Shown here piece by piece: positions 7,163-15,358 of a DNA stretch of 40,027 nucleotides; position 1 is the first letter of the stretch, and every line of letters starts with the position of its first letter. The stretch spans positions 1-40,027 of the forward strand of contig NZ_LMOH01000006.1 in assembly GCF_001423245.1 (NCBI RefSeq). Direction: 5' to 3'. A program made the translations under genes and the position numbers. This DNA comes from Aureimonas sp. Leaf324. Its GTDB lineage: Bacteria; Pseudomonadota; Alphaproteobacteria; Rhizobiales; Rhizobiaceae. The notes under the pieces are model-generated. The model was given only the letters and a program-made list of their open reading frames with translations, made no database searches and had not been told where the DNA came from.

Positions 7163-7795
7163 TCACGTCCGCGTCGGGTCGGCCTGGAGGAGCAGGACGG
7201 CGCGACCGTCCGCCAATTCGACGGTGACCTCGGGGCCCGCGGCCTCGTTGCTCTGCGTGAGGATCGAGGCGAACGGAATGTCGGCCTCCTGCAACGGAAA
7301 GCGCGCGCCTTCGATCGTCAGGCCGCGGAGGTCGGAGAATTTCAGGATCGAGAACTGCGCGCCGGGCTCGGTCGCAAAGCGCTGCCGCGGTTCGGTGAGC
7401 GGATAGGCCCACTCGCATCCGTCGAAGAGGACCACGGACCGCCCGGCGGCGCTTTCCCGCAGCGCCACGACCAGATGGGAGAAGACGTGGTCGGTGCGCC
7501 CGCCGAAGGCGCCGACGAGGAGTACGGAGCCAGCGCCGCGCGCGAAGGCCTCGGCGATCGCGATCTCGCCATCGGTCCGGTCCTTGTCGCGCGGCCATTC
7601 GTGGCGCGGCACGCCCTCGGGCGCCTCGCCCCGGTGCGAATCGAAATCGCCGACCCAAAGCTCCGGCCGAAGGCCGAGCGTCGCGGCATGCGCGATCCCC
7701 GCGTCGGCCGCGATCGTGCGCGTGCCGCGCACCTCGGACAGGAGGCGCGGCGTGACGTGGATCGGTCCGGCGAGGAGGATCGTGAAGCGGCTCAT
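7163..7795 (-). CDS. thiN: Thiamine pyrophosphokinase
   Basis: Cytosolic kinase of 210 residues that transfers pyrophosphate from ATP to thiamine to make thiamine diphosphate (EC 2.7.6.2). Family motifs are visible: ADAGIAHA near residue 35, WVGDFDSH, DKDRTDGEIAIAEAF (substrate Asp residues) and VGAFGGRTDHVFSHL. A C-terminal beta-sandwich region (GAQFSILKFSDLRGLTIEG) follows. The ATG at 7795 gives MSRFTILLAGP; the frame continues upstream but without family-like sequence. It is divergent from the riboswitch-controlled thiBPQ importer. Importer and kinase together form a salvage route from external thiamine to the cofactor. Confidence 0.9.
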   Translation of the reverse strand: MSRFTILLAGPIHVTPRLLSEVRGTRTIAADAGIAHAATLGLRPELWVGDFDSHRGEAPEGVPRHEWPRDKDRTDGEIAIAEAFARGAGSVLLVGAFGGRTDHVFSHLVVALRESAAGRSVVLFDGCEWAYPLTEPRQRFATEPGAQFSILKFSDLRGLTIEGARFPLQEADIPFASILTQSNEAAGPEVTVELADGRAVLLLQADPTRT

Positions 7796-7894
7796 CGCTC
7801 CAGCGCATAGCGCATCGCCGACGGGCTGGGGAGAGCGGGGCACGAGGCGTGCAGCCCTCTTGCCCTCGCCGCCCGATCCGGGCAACGTGAACGC

Positions 7895-7985
7895 CGCTCA
7901 CACGGGGTGCCCATTTCGGGCTGAGAGGCATCGCGCCAACCCGCTGAACCTGATCCGGCTCGTACCGGCGGAGGGATGGGGAGCG
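7895..7985 (+). ncRNA. TPP riboswitch (THI element)
   Basis: The conserved thi-box elements occur in order: CACGGGGTGCCC, GGGCTGAGA, CCGCTGAACCTGATCCGG and CGTACCGGCGGAGGGA. Stem P1 closes between CGCTC at 7895 and GAGCG at 7981. Binding of thiamine diphosphate should switch off the thiBPQ importer downstream. It is on the plus strand only, so the divergent kinase gene is not in this transcript. Confidence 0.95.
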
Positions 7986-8016
7986 TCCGCGACGGGCCGT
8001 CGAGGGGGCGCGCTTC

Positions 8017-8037
8017 GAACTCCGGCAAGAGGAGTTC
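8017..8037 (+). promoter_or_regulatory. Hairpin sequestering the thiB ribosome binding site
   Basis: GAACTCC at 8017-8023 pairs perfectly with GGAGTTC at 8031-8037 across a seven-base loop. The thiB ribosome binding site AAGAGGAG (8027-8034) lies in this loop and stem, ending 8 bases before the ATG at 8043. It sits just after the riboswitch, as expected for translational control by TPP. No terminator U-run is present. Confidence 0.7.
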
Positions 8038-8042
8038 CGCCC

Positions 8043-9056
8043 ATGCGCCCCGGCGTTTCCGCCCTCTGCGCCGCGATCGCTTTGATTCTGCCGTCCGTCG
8101 CGGTGGCTGAGGATGCCGCACGGCCGGTCCTGACCGTCTATACCTACGAGAGTTTCACGCCGGACTGGGGGCCGGGGCCGCGCATCGAGAAGGCGTTCGA
8201 GGCCGAGTGCGGCTGCGATCTGCGCTTCGTCGGCCTCGAGGACGGCGTTGCGATCCTCAACCGCCTGAAGCTCGAGGGCGAGCGTACAGAGGCCGACGTC
8301 GCGCTCGGGATGACCGCCGAACTCGTGCCGGAACTCAAGGCGACGGGTCTGTTCGCGCCGTCCGCTGTCGACCTCGCGCCGCTGACGATCCCCGGCGGCT
8401 TCTCCGACGATACGTTCGTGCCCTTCGACTATTCCTATCTCGCCTTCGTCTACGATTCCGAGAGCATCGCCAACCCGCCCGCGAGCCTTGCCGAACTGGT
8501 GGCCGTCGACCCCGACCAGAAGATCGCCATCCAGGACGCCCGCACCTCGACGCCTGGCCTCGGCCTCCTCCTCTGGATGAAGGCCGTCTTCGGCGACCAG
8601 GCGGAGGCGAAGTGGGCCGAGCTCTCGCGCCGCATCCTCACCGTGACGCCCGGCTGGAGCGAGGCCTATGGCCTCTTCACCAAGGGCGAGGTGCCGATCG
8701 TCCTCTCCTACACGACATCGCCGGCCTACCATCAGATCGAGGAGGGAACGGACCGCTACAAGGCCGCCGCCTTCTCGGAAGGGCATTACCTCCAGGTGGA
8801 GCTCGCGGGCATGCTGCGGACCTCGCGGCAGCCCGAGCTCGCGCGTCGCTTCCTCGCCTTCATGCTGACGCCGGCGTTCCAGTCGATCATCCCGACCGGC
8901 AACTGGTCGCTGCCCGCCGCCCCGACCGGCGAGCCCCTGCCCGCCGCATTCGAGACCCTCGTCCAGCCGGCGCGCCCGCTGGAGATACCGGCCGCCGACG
9001 TGGCCGCCCACCGCGCGGAGTGGACGGCGGAATGGCTCCGGGGCCTCGGCCGCTGA
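8043..9056 (+). CDS. thiB: Thiamine ABC transporter, periplasmic binding protein
   Basis: Periplasmic solute-binding protein of 337 residues that captures thiamine or its phosphates for the ThiPQ importer. A Sec signal peptide (MRPGVSALCAAIALILPSVA, cut near AVAED) is followed by the family start LTVYTYESFTPDWGPGPRIE. FDYSYLAFVYDSE, GLGLLLWMKAVFGD and VLSYTTSPAYH are typical of ThiB. The ATG at 8043 is set by the ribosome binding site AAGAGGAG, and the longer open frame upstream runs through the riboswitch. It overlaps thiP by 25 bases and is the first gene of thiBPQ under TPP control. Confidence 0.93.
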   Translation: MRPGVSALCAAIALILPSVAVAEDAARPVLTVYTYESFTPDWGPGPRIEKAFEAECGCDLRFVGLEDGVAILNRLKLEGERTEADVALGMTAELVPELKATGLFAPSAVDLAPLTIPGGFSDDTFVPFDYSYLAFVYDSESIANPPASLAELVAVDPDQKIAIQDARTSTPGLGLLLWMKAVFGDQAEAKWAELSRRILTVTPGWSEAYGLFTKGEVPIVLSYTTSPAYHQIEEGTDRYKAAAFSEGHYLQVELAGMLRTSRQPELARRFLAFMLTPAFQSIIPTGNWSLPAAPTGEPLPAAFETLVQPARPLEIPAADVAAHRAEWTAEWLRGLGR

Positions 9057-10675
9057 GACCGGGCGATCGACCGGGCGCGCGGATCGGGGCGGACGCCCGG
9101 CGCCGGCGCCGCGCCGGGGTGCTGGCGGCGGTGTTCGTGCTCGGCTTCTGCCTCCTGCCCTTCGCCCTCCTGCCGCTCCTCGCCGGCATCCTCCCGGCCT
9201 CGCCGTTTGCCGTTCTTGCCGATCCCTATCTGCGCTCGGTGCTCGGCTTCACCCTTCTTCAGGCCGTGCTGTCGACCCTCCTCTCGGTCGCCTTCGGCGT
9301 TCCCTTGGCGCTGGCGCTGGATCGCCTCCGCTTCCCCGGCCGCGCGCTGCTCCTGCGCCTGTTCTTCCTGCCGCAGGCGCTGCCCGTCCTCGTCGGCGCG
9401 CTCGGCCTCATCACCGTGTTCGGCCGCAACGGGGTCGTCGCCGACGCCTTCGTGCTCGCGGGCCTGCCGCGCCCCTCGATCTACGGCCTCACCGGCATCC
9501 TCGTCGCGCACGTCTTCTTCAACATGCCGCTCGTCGCCCGGCTGACGCTCGGCGGCCTGTCGGGTGTGCCCGCGGAAAGCTGGAAGATCGCCGGGCAACT
9601 CTCGCTGTCGCGCTGGGCGACGTTCCGGATCGTCGAATGGCCGGTGATCCGGCGCACGCTCGGTCCCGCCGCCGGTCTCGTGTTCATGCTCTGCATCACG
9701 AGCTTCACGCTCGTCCTCGTGCTCGGCGGCGGGCCGGGCGCGACGACGCTCGAGGTCGCGATCTACCAATCGCTGCGCTACGACTTCGATCCCGCACGCG
9801 CCCTCACGCTGTCGCTCGTCCAGATCGGGCTGGTGGCGCTGCTGCTCCTGCCGACGACCGGCTGGACCGGATCGGCGGACGCAGGGTTCGGCCTCGCGCA
9901 GGCCAGCCGGCGCTTCGACCGCCCATCCCCCATCGCGCGGGTCCTCGACATCGCGATCGCGGCGGTGGCGACGGCCTTCCTCCTCGCGCCGCTCCTCGCC
10001 ATCCTCGCAGCGGGCCTTCAGGCCGATCTCGGACGCATCCTCGCGGACCCCGCGTTTCTGGCCGCGCTCCTGCGCAGCCTCGTCATTGCGCTCGGTGCCG
10101 CGCTGATCGGCCTCGTCCTCTCCACCTGCCTCGCGCTCGGCGCCAGCGGGGCGGGGCGTGGCGGCGGCCGGCTCCTCGCATTGTCGGGCAGCCTCGTCCT
10201 CGTCGTGCCTCCCATCGTCGTCGGAGCCGGCTGGTTCCTCGCCCTTCGCGAGGTCGGCGATGTCGCGCGGCTCGCTCCGGCGGTCGTCGTCATCGGCAAC
10301 GCCATCCTCGTCGTGCCCTATGCGACGCGCATCCTGTCGCCCGAGGTCGCCGCCATCGCGCGGCGCCACGGCCGGCTCGCCGACGGGCTCGGCCTCTCCG
10401 GCCTCGCTCGACTGCGGCATGTCGAGTGGCCGGCGCTGCGCCGTCCGCTGGCGCTCGCCGGCGCCTTCGGCATGGCGGTTTCGCTCGGCGATCTCGGGGT
10501 GGTGGCCCTCTTCGGCAATTCCGACCTCGTCACCCTCCCCTATCTCCTGCTCCAGCGCATGGGCAGCTACCGCTCGACCGATGCGCAAGGCATTGCGCTT
10601 CTTCTGGCGCTCCTGTGCCTTGGACTGATTCTCCTCGCCGAGCGCGGCCTCGGCGGCCGAAAGGCATCCGAATGA
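9032..10675 (+). CDS. thiP: Thiamine ABC transporter, permease
   Basis: Inner-membrane permease of 547 residues, a fused double-length form with two homologous halves as usual for ThiP. Each half has about six membrane helices. EAA-loop-like segments are visible: ESWKIAGQLSLSRWATFRIVEWP in the first half, and the ADGLGLSGLARLRHVEWPALRR region in the second, where the importer contacts the ATPase ThiQ. The likely start at 9032 overlaps the end of thiB, and the stop overlaps the thiQ start as ATGA, so the three genes form one translationally coupled operon. Confidence 0.92.
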   Translation: MAPGPRPLRPGDRPGARIGADARRRRRAGVLAAVFVLGFCLLPFALLPLLAGILPASPFAVLADPYLRSVLGFTLLQAVLSTLLSVAFGVPLALALDRLRFPGRALLLRLFFLPQALPVLVGALGLITVFGRNGVVADAFVLAGLPRPSIYGLTGILVAHVFFNMPLVARLTLGGLSGVPAESWKIAGQLSLSRWATFRIVEWPVIRRTLGPAAGLVFMLCITSFTLVLVLGGGPGATTLEVAIYQSLRYDFDPARALTLSLVQIGLVALLLLPTTGWTGSADAGFGLAQASRRFDRPSPIARVLDIAIAAVATAFLLAPLLAILAAGLQADLGRILADPAFLAALLRSLVIALGAALIGLVLSTCLALGASGAGRGGGRLLALSGSLVLVVPPIVVGAGWFLALREVGDVARLAPAVVVIGNAILVVPYATRILSPEVAAIARRHGRLADGLGLSGLARLRHVEWPALRRPLALAGAFGMAVSLGDLGVVALFGNSDLVTLPYLLLQRMGSYRSTDAQGIALLLALLCLGLILLAERGLGGRKASE

Positions 10676-11397
10676 ACGCCATCGAACTCGACGCCGTCAC
10701 CTTCGCGCACGAGACGAGCGAGATGCGCTTCGATCTCGAGGTCGCGCCGGGCGAATGGCTGGCGGTGATCGGTCCGTCGGGCGCTGGGAAATCGACCCTT
10801 CTCGACATCGTCGCCGGCTTCCTGAAGCCCGATTCCGGCACGGTGCGCCTCGAAGGCCGCGACATGACGGGCCGCTCGCCGGCCGAGCGCCCGATCAGCA
10901 TGGTGTTCCAGGACGACAACCTCTTCCCCCACCTGACGGCCGAGCGGAACGTCGCGCTCGGCATCAGCCCGACATGGCGGATACCCCAAGCCGCCCTCGC
11001 CCGGGCGCGCGAAGCGCTGACCCGCGTCGGGCTCGGCGCCCTCGCCGGACGGTTGCCCGGCGAATTGTCCGGCGGCGAGCGCCAGCGTGTGGCGCTCGCC
11101 CGTGCGTTCCTGCGCGAGCGGCCGATCCTCGCCCTCGACGAACCGTTCGCCGCCCTCGGGCCGGCCTTGCGCACGGAGATGCTGGCCCTCGTCGACCGCC
11201 TGCGCGCCGACGCCCCTCGGCCGCCTGCGATCATCATGGTCACGCATCATCCGGGCGACGCCATCGGACACGCCGACCGTGTGGCGTTTCTGGAGGCGGG
11301 GAGGATCGTCCTCAGCGGCACGCCGAACGAGATCCTCTCGGGGCGACATCCCCGCGTCGCCGCTTATCTCGGCGCGACGCGGGGCGTCGAACCCTAA
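10672..11397 (+). CDS. thiQ: Thiamine ABC transporter, ATP-binding protein
   Basis: ATPase subunit of 241 residues that powers thiamine uptake at the inner face of the membrane. Walker A is GPSGAGKST (residues 34-42), the Q-loop region is MVFQDDNLFPHLT, the ABC signature is LSGGERQR and Walker B is ILALDEPF. The switch His lies in MVTHHPGDA. The length fits ThiQ. The start overlaps thiP as ATGA. Last gene of the riboswitch-controlled operon; no clear terminator was seen in the 197 bases after it. Confidence 0.93.
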   Translation: MNAIELDAVTFAHETSEMRFDLEVAPGEWLAVIGPSGAGKSTLLDIVAGFLKPDSGTVRLEGRDMTGRSPAERPISMVFQDDNLFPHLTAERNVALGISPTWRIPQAALARAREALTRVGLGALAGRLPGELSGGERQRVALARAFLRERPILALDEPFAALGPALRTEMLALVDRLRADAPRPPAIIMVTHHPGDAIGHADRVAFLEAGRIVLSGTPNEILSGRHPRVAAYLGATRGVEP

Positions 11398-11594
11398 TTT
11401 GGTCCCTTTCCTCGATCATGGGGGCGAACGGTCGGACGAGGCGTTTCATGGCATCCTGTGACGCGCCGGCCCTTTCACGGCTCGGCCTTCATCGGCTAGA
11501 CCGGAAGACGGTCCGGACGGATCGGCATCTGTGGGGACATTCTGGAATGCGGCAACGGGCGCGGCCAGCGGGAACGGAGCGGGCGAGGAACGGC

Positions 11595-13094
11595 ATGGGC
11601 CGGGCCATGCGCACAGGTTTCGCACTGCCTTTCGCGCTGTGGCTTGCCGGCTGCACCACGCTGACCGGCGGCCTGGAGGACGTGGCGAGCGGTGCGGGCA
11701 CGGAATCGAGCCTCGTCGGTCCCGTCAACCGCGCCCCCGTGTCGTTCGATGCGGTGCAATCCAACGATCCCCAGTCGCCGATCGGCAAGTCGCAGCATCC
11801 GCGGATCCTCGCGGCCTATGGCGGGGCCTATTCCGACCCCAAGCTCGAGCGCATGCTCGCCGGCATCGTCGGCAAGCTGAACGCCGTGTCGAGCGATCCC
11901 GGCCGCGCCTACTCGATCACGGTCCTCAATTCGCCCAACATCAACGCCTTCGCGCTGCCCGGCGGCTTCCTCTATGTGACGCGCGGTCTTCTCGCGCTCG
12001 CCAACGATTCGGCCGAGGTCGCTGCGGTGCTCGCCCACGAGATGGGGCACGTGAAGGCGAACCACGGCATCGAGCGCCAGCAGCGCGAGGAGGCGGCCGA
12101 ACTCGCGGGTCGCGTGGTGACCGAGGTCCTGGCGACCGACACCACGGCGGCGCGCGCCGCGCTGGCGCGCGGACGCCTGAACCTTGCCAGCTTCTCGCGC
12201 AACCAAGAGCTCCAGGCCGACGCGATGGGCATCAAGCAGACCGGCGACGCCGGCTATGACCCCTATGCCGCCGCGCGTTTCCTGAAGGCGATGGATTCGT
12301 TCTCCTCGTTCCGCAACGCCTTCCAGGCGAGCAATCCGAACCTCGACTTCCTCGCCTCGCACCCCGCCGCACCCCAGCGCGTCGAACTTGCGCGTCGCCA
12401 CGCCAGCGCGTTCGGTCCCCCCGGCACCGGCGTCACCGACCGCGACCGGTATCTTGCCGGGATCGACGGGATGCTGTTCGGCGACACGGCCTCGGAAGGC
12501 TACGTGCGCGGGCGCTCGTTCTACCATCCCGGCCTCGGCATCACCTTCGGCGTGCCGGACGGGTTCGTGATCGACAACACGGCCGAAGCGGTGCTGGCGA
12601 CCGGTCCCGGCGACACGGCCATCCGCTTCGACGGCGTGGCCCTGCCGCCTTCGACGACGCTCTCCGACTACATTCAGAGCGGATGGGTCGGCGGCCTCGA
12701 CGCCACGACCATCCGGCCGATCCGTATCGGCGATCTCGAAGCCGTATCGGCCCAGGCCGTCGGCGGCTCCTATGTCTTCAACGTTACGGTGATCCGCGTC
12801 GGCAGCCAGGTCTACCGGTTCCTGACCGCGCTTCCGGCCGATGCCGCCGCGCGTCTTCCCCAGATCGCCGACAGCGTCGCCGGCTCGTTCCGGGTGCTGC
12901 GGCCGGAGGAGCGGGAGCAGTTGAAACCCTTGCGCGTTCGCATCGTCACCGCCCGGGCCGGCGACACCGAACGGTCGATCGCCGACCGCATCCAGGGCGT
13001 CGATCGCAAGGTCGAGATGTTCCGTCTCCTGAACGATCTGGAGGATGGTTCGGGCGTGCGCACGGGCGAGCGCTACAAGATCATCGCGGAATAG
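11595..13094 (+). CDS. M48-family zinc metalloprotease, lipoprotein with LysM-like tail
   Basis: Predicted envelope protease of 499 residues. The N-terminus MRTGFALPFALWLAGC is a lipoprotein signal with lipobox LAGC (Cys20). The zinc site is HEMGH at 148-152 with a likely third ligand Glu205 in QELQADAMG. Up to about residue 265 the layout resembles the periplasmic M48 proteases BepA/LoiP, which act in outer-membrane quality control. A second domain of about 170 residues follows. The last 55 residues (VTARAGDTERSIADRI and VRTGERYKIIAE) look LysM-like, suggesting peptidoglycan binding. The ATG at 11595 follows GAGGAAC; the ATG at 11607 is possible. A strong terminator follows. Confidence 0.88.
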   Translation: MGRAMRTGFALPFALWLAGCTTLTGGLEDVASGAGTESSLVGPVNRAPVSFDAVQSNDPQSPIGKSQHPRILAAYGGAYSDPKLERMLAGIVGKLNAVSSDPGRAYSITVLNSPNINAFALPGGFLYVTRGLLALANDSAEVAAVLAHEMGHVKANHGIERQQREEAAELAGRVVTEVLATDTTAARAALARGRLNLASFSRNQELQADAMGIKQTGDAGYDPYAAARFLKAMDSFSSFRNAFQASNPNLDFLASHPAAPQRVELARRHASAFGPPGTGVTDRDRYLAGIDGMLFGDTASEGYVRGRSFYHPGLGITFGVPDGFVIDNTAEAVLATGPGDTAIRFDGVALPPSTTLSDYIQSGWVGGLDATTIRPIRIGDLEAVSAQAVGGSYVFNVTVIRVGSQVYRFLTALPADAAARLPQIADSVAGSFRVLRPEEREQLKPLRVRIVTARAGDTERSIADRIQGVDRKVEMFRLLNDLEDGSGVRTGERYKIIAE

Positions 13095-13115
13095 GCCGAA
13101 GGGGCTTCGGGAACG

Positions 13116-13144
13116 AAGAAGGCCGCCTTGAGGGCGGCCTTCTT
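13116..13144. terminator. Bidirectional intrinsic terminator
   Basis: AAGAAGGCCGCC and GGCGGCCTTCTT form a perfect 12-bp stem with loop TTGA, between the convergent M48 protease and rpoH genes. The stem ends are A/T rich on both strands, which suits termination from either side. Confidence 0.8.
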
Positions 13145-13170
13145 GGTTTCAGGTGGGGCTTCCGAGGGGA

Positions 13171-14037
13171 TCAGGCGATGAACGCCGCCTCGTCCGGATT
13201 GGCCTGAAGGAGCGCCACGCGCAGCTTTTCCATGGCGCGCGTCTCGATCTGGCGCACACGCTCCTTGGAAATGCCGAGCTTGGAGCCGAGCGCCTCCAGC
13301 GTCGCGCCATCGTCCTGCAGCCGGCGCTCGCGGATGATCTTGAGTTCGCGCTCGGACAGGACGCCGAGAGCCGAGCGAAGCCAGATCACGCGGCGCTCGT
13401 CGTCGATCGAGGCGGAGACCATCTCGTCCGGCAGCGGATCGTTCGACACGAGGAAATCCTGACGGTCGGCGGAGCCCGACTCGTCTTCCATCAGCGGCGC
13501 GTTGAGCGAGCTGTCGGGACCCGACAGGCGCGAGTCCATCAGCGCCACGTCGCCCTCCGACACCTTCAGCGCCGTCGCGATCTCGCGATACATCTCGGTG
13601 CTGGAAATCTTCTCGGTGCCCTGGTTGAGGCGCGCGCGCAGACGACGGAGGTTGAAGAACAGAGCCTTCTGCGCCGACGAGGTGCCGCCGCGCACGATCG
13701 ACCAGTTGCGCAGGATATAGTCCTGGATCGAAGCGCGGATCCACCACGTGGCATAGGTCGAGAAGCGGACCTCGCGCTCCGGCTCGAAGCGCGCCGCGGC
13801 CTCCAGAAGACCGACATGGCCCTCCTGGATTAGGTCGTTCATCGCGAGGCCGAAATGGCGGAACTTCGAGGCCATCGAGATGACGAGGCGCATGTGCGCC
13901 GAGGTGATCTTGTGGAGGGCGGCCTGGTCCTGATGCTCCTTCCAACGCACCGCCAGTTCGTACTCCTCTTCCCGCTGCAGGTAGGGGGCGGCCATGGCGG
14001 CTTGGATGAGGTGACGACGCGTCGATTGGGATTTCAT
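13171..14037 (-). CDS. rpoH: Heat-shock sigma factor RpoH (sigma-32)
   Basis: Alternative sigma factor of 288 residues directing RNA polymerase to heat-shock and stress promoters. Region 2 is complete (RLVISMASKFRHFG, DLIQEGHVGLLEAAARFEP, RFSTYATWWIRASIQDYILRN region). The RpoH box follows as QKALFFNLRRLR. Region 4 carries the DNA-binding helix (LEALGSKLGISKERVRQIETRAMEKLR). An EcfG-type promoter lies about 80-105 bases upstream of the start. In Sinorhizobium the second RpoH (RpoH2) is controlled by the general stress sigma RpoE2, so this is probably the RpoH2-like paralogue and a second rpoH would lie elsewhere. That last step is inference. Confidence 0.93.
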   Translation of the reverse strand: MKSQSTRRHLIQAAMAAPYLQREEEYELAVRWKEHQDQAALHKITSAHMRLVISMASKFRHFGLAMNDLIQEGHVGLLEAAARFEPEREVRFSTYATWWIRASIQDYILRNWSIVRGGTSSAQKALFFNLRRLRARLNQGTEKISSTEMYREIATALKVSEGDVALMDSRLSGPDSSLNAPLMEDESGSADRQDFLVSNDPLPDEMVSASIDDERRVIWLRSALGVLSERELKIIRERRLQDDGATLEALGSKLGISKERVRQIETRAMEKLRVALLQANPDEAAFIA

Positions 14038-14119
14038 GGGCCCGGACCTTCCATGTCACGCTGGAAACGCGATGAACTCGGCGCGTCGTGCCGGTTGGAC
14101 ACTGCGCTACTCAGGTCAA

Positions 14120-14144
14120 AACGGGCCCGATCGCAGAACGTTCC
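14120..14144 (-). promoter_or_regulatory. EcfG (general stress) type promoter of rpoH
   Basis: The minus strand reads GGAAC, 16 bases, then CGTT, exactly the alphaproteobacterial EcfG/RpoE2 promoter pattern. The -10 side lies about 83 bases upstream of the rpoH start. It places rpoH under the general stress response, as reported for rpoH2 of Sinorhizobium meliloti. Confidence 0.7.
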
Positions 14145-14271
14145 CGCCAAGGGAAAGTTTTTTTCGCGAAATAGCGGGATGCGGCAAAGAGGGAAGGGCT
14201 AGCGGAAAAAAGTGAGGAATTGGCGGGAGATAGGCCTCGACCGCTTGATCTTCCCTAGCACTGCCGCAGCG

Positions 14272-14307
14272 TAAAGAAAAGCCGGCCGCTGGTGTCAGCG
14301 GCCGGCT
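14272..14307 (-). terminator. Intrinsic terminator of the carD-family gene
   Basis: On the minus strand a perfect 12-bp stem, AGCCGGCCGCTG and its complement around a four-base loop, is followed by TTTTCTTT. It begins 28 bases beyond the stop of the CarD-family gene and separates it from rpoH. Confidence 0.88.
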
Positions 14308-14334
14308 GGCTCGTTCCTTGGGTGCGGTTTGCGG

Positions 14335-14946
14335 TCAGGCGGCCTGTTCGGCCTCGACCTCCACGTCGTCCTCGTCCTCAGCGTCCGCATCGGCCTCGTC
14401 GACGACCTTGGCCCCGCGCTTCGGGCCCTTGTTCAGGTTCACCTCGATCAGCTGGACCGCCTCGGTCTCGCTGATCTCGTTGACGGCGGCGAGCTCGCGC
14501 GCCATGCGGCCGAGGGCGGCTTCATAGAGCTGGCGCTCGGAATAGGACTGCTCGGGCTGCGAATCGGCACGGTAGAGGTCGCGAACCACCTCGGCGATCG
14601 AGATCAGGTCGCCGGAGTTGATCTTCGCGTCGTATTCCTGCGCACGGCGGCTCCACATCGTCCGCTTCACGCGGGCGCGACCCTGGACCACCTTGAGGGC
14701 ACGCTCGACGAAGTCCGTCTCGGACAGCTTGCGCATGCCGACGGCTTCCGCCTTCGCGACCGGCACCTTCAGGCGCATCTTGTCCTTCTCGAAGTCGATG
14801 ACGAAGAGTTCGAGCTTCATGCCCGCGACCACCTGCTCCTCGATCGCAACGATCTGGCCGACACCGTGGGCCGGATAGACGATGCTCTCGCCGGTCTTGA
14901 AACCCTGACGCTGGGAGGTCTTCTTCTGACTGCTCATACGCTTCAT
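14335..14946 (-). CDS. CarD-family transcriptional regulator
   Basis: RNA-polymerase-binding regulator of about 203 residues. The N-terminal RID/Tudor-like domain (GFKTGESIVYPAHGVGQIVA), which contacts the polymerase beta subunit, is followed by the helical CarD domain (TMWSRRAQEYDAKINSGDLI; LYEAALGRMARELAAVNEI), which supports open complexes. The C-terminus is a strongly acidic tail (DEADADAEDEDDVEVEAEQ). The ATG at 14946 has AGGGAG very close; the ATG at 14937 is an alternative start. It is monocistronic between a good sigma-70 promoter far upstream and a strong terminator. In alphaproteobacteria CarD homologues (CdnL) tune rRNA and biosynthetic transcription; that role is assumed here. Confidence 0.9.
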   Translation of the reverse strand: MKRMSSQKKTSQRQGFKTGESIVYPAHGVGQIVAIEEQVVAGMKLELFVIDFEKDKMRLKVPVAKAEAVGMRKLSETDFVERALKVVQGRARVKRTMWSRRAQEYDAKINSGDLISIAEVVRDLYRADSQPEQSYSERQLYEAALGRMARELAAVNEISETEAVQLIEVNLNKGPKRGAKVVDEADADAEDEDDVEVEAEQAA

Positions 14947-15358
14947 AAACTCCCTGTTGTGCAGAGCGGGGAACATCGCTATGCACGAAACGACCCGAGG
15001 GCCGCGGATTGAGCATCCCGGTTCAGTGGCCGGCCGCAGTCCGGAACTTCGGGAAACTCCTTCGCAAGCCCCAACGGCGCCCGGAACGGACGCTCAGGTG
15101 GTGGGACGAACGGGAGGAAAGCCTTTCAGAAGCACCTGGACGCCGGAACGGGTCTCATGACCTTTCATCCGACGTCCGACTGTTGCACAAATAATACCCT
15201 ATCAGTCTGGAAATTTCAACCGACTTGCGCATATGGCGCACCCGGCCGTGCAACCCCTGCATCGCAACGGGTTGCGGCCATCGGCGACGCGGCCACGGCT
15301 CGGCGCGCGACAGGATTTCCCTGCGCGCGCAAGGGCATAAGCGGGGAGATCCTCGGGC
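14947..15358. other. Intergenic region with the carD promoter and a long leader
   Basis: No gene is supported between the CarD-family gene and fdxA. The region is distinctly less GC-rich around 15175-15230, where a strong minus-strand promoter lies. The 240 or so bases between that promoter and the carD start carry no obvious reading frame or family-like RNA structure. Confidence 0.5.
15191..15219 (-). promoter_or_regulatory. Sigma-70 type promoter upstream of carD
   Basis: On the minus strand TTGAAA and TATTAT are separated by exactly 17 bases, in an A/T-rich island unlike the surrounding sequence. Transcription would run into the CarD-family gene with a leader of about 240 bases. Confidence 0.6.

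Noticed and set aside
7494-8042. Upstream extension of thiB
   Set aside because: It would run through the TPP riboswitch and antisense to thiamine pyrophosphokinase; the signal peptide and ribosome binding site fix the start at 8043.
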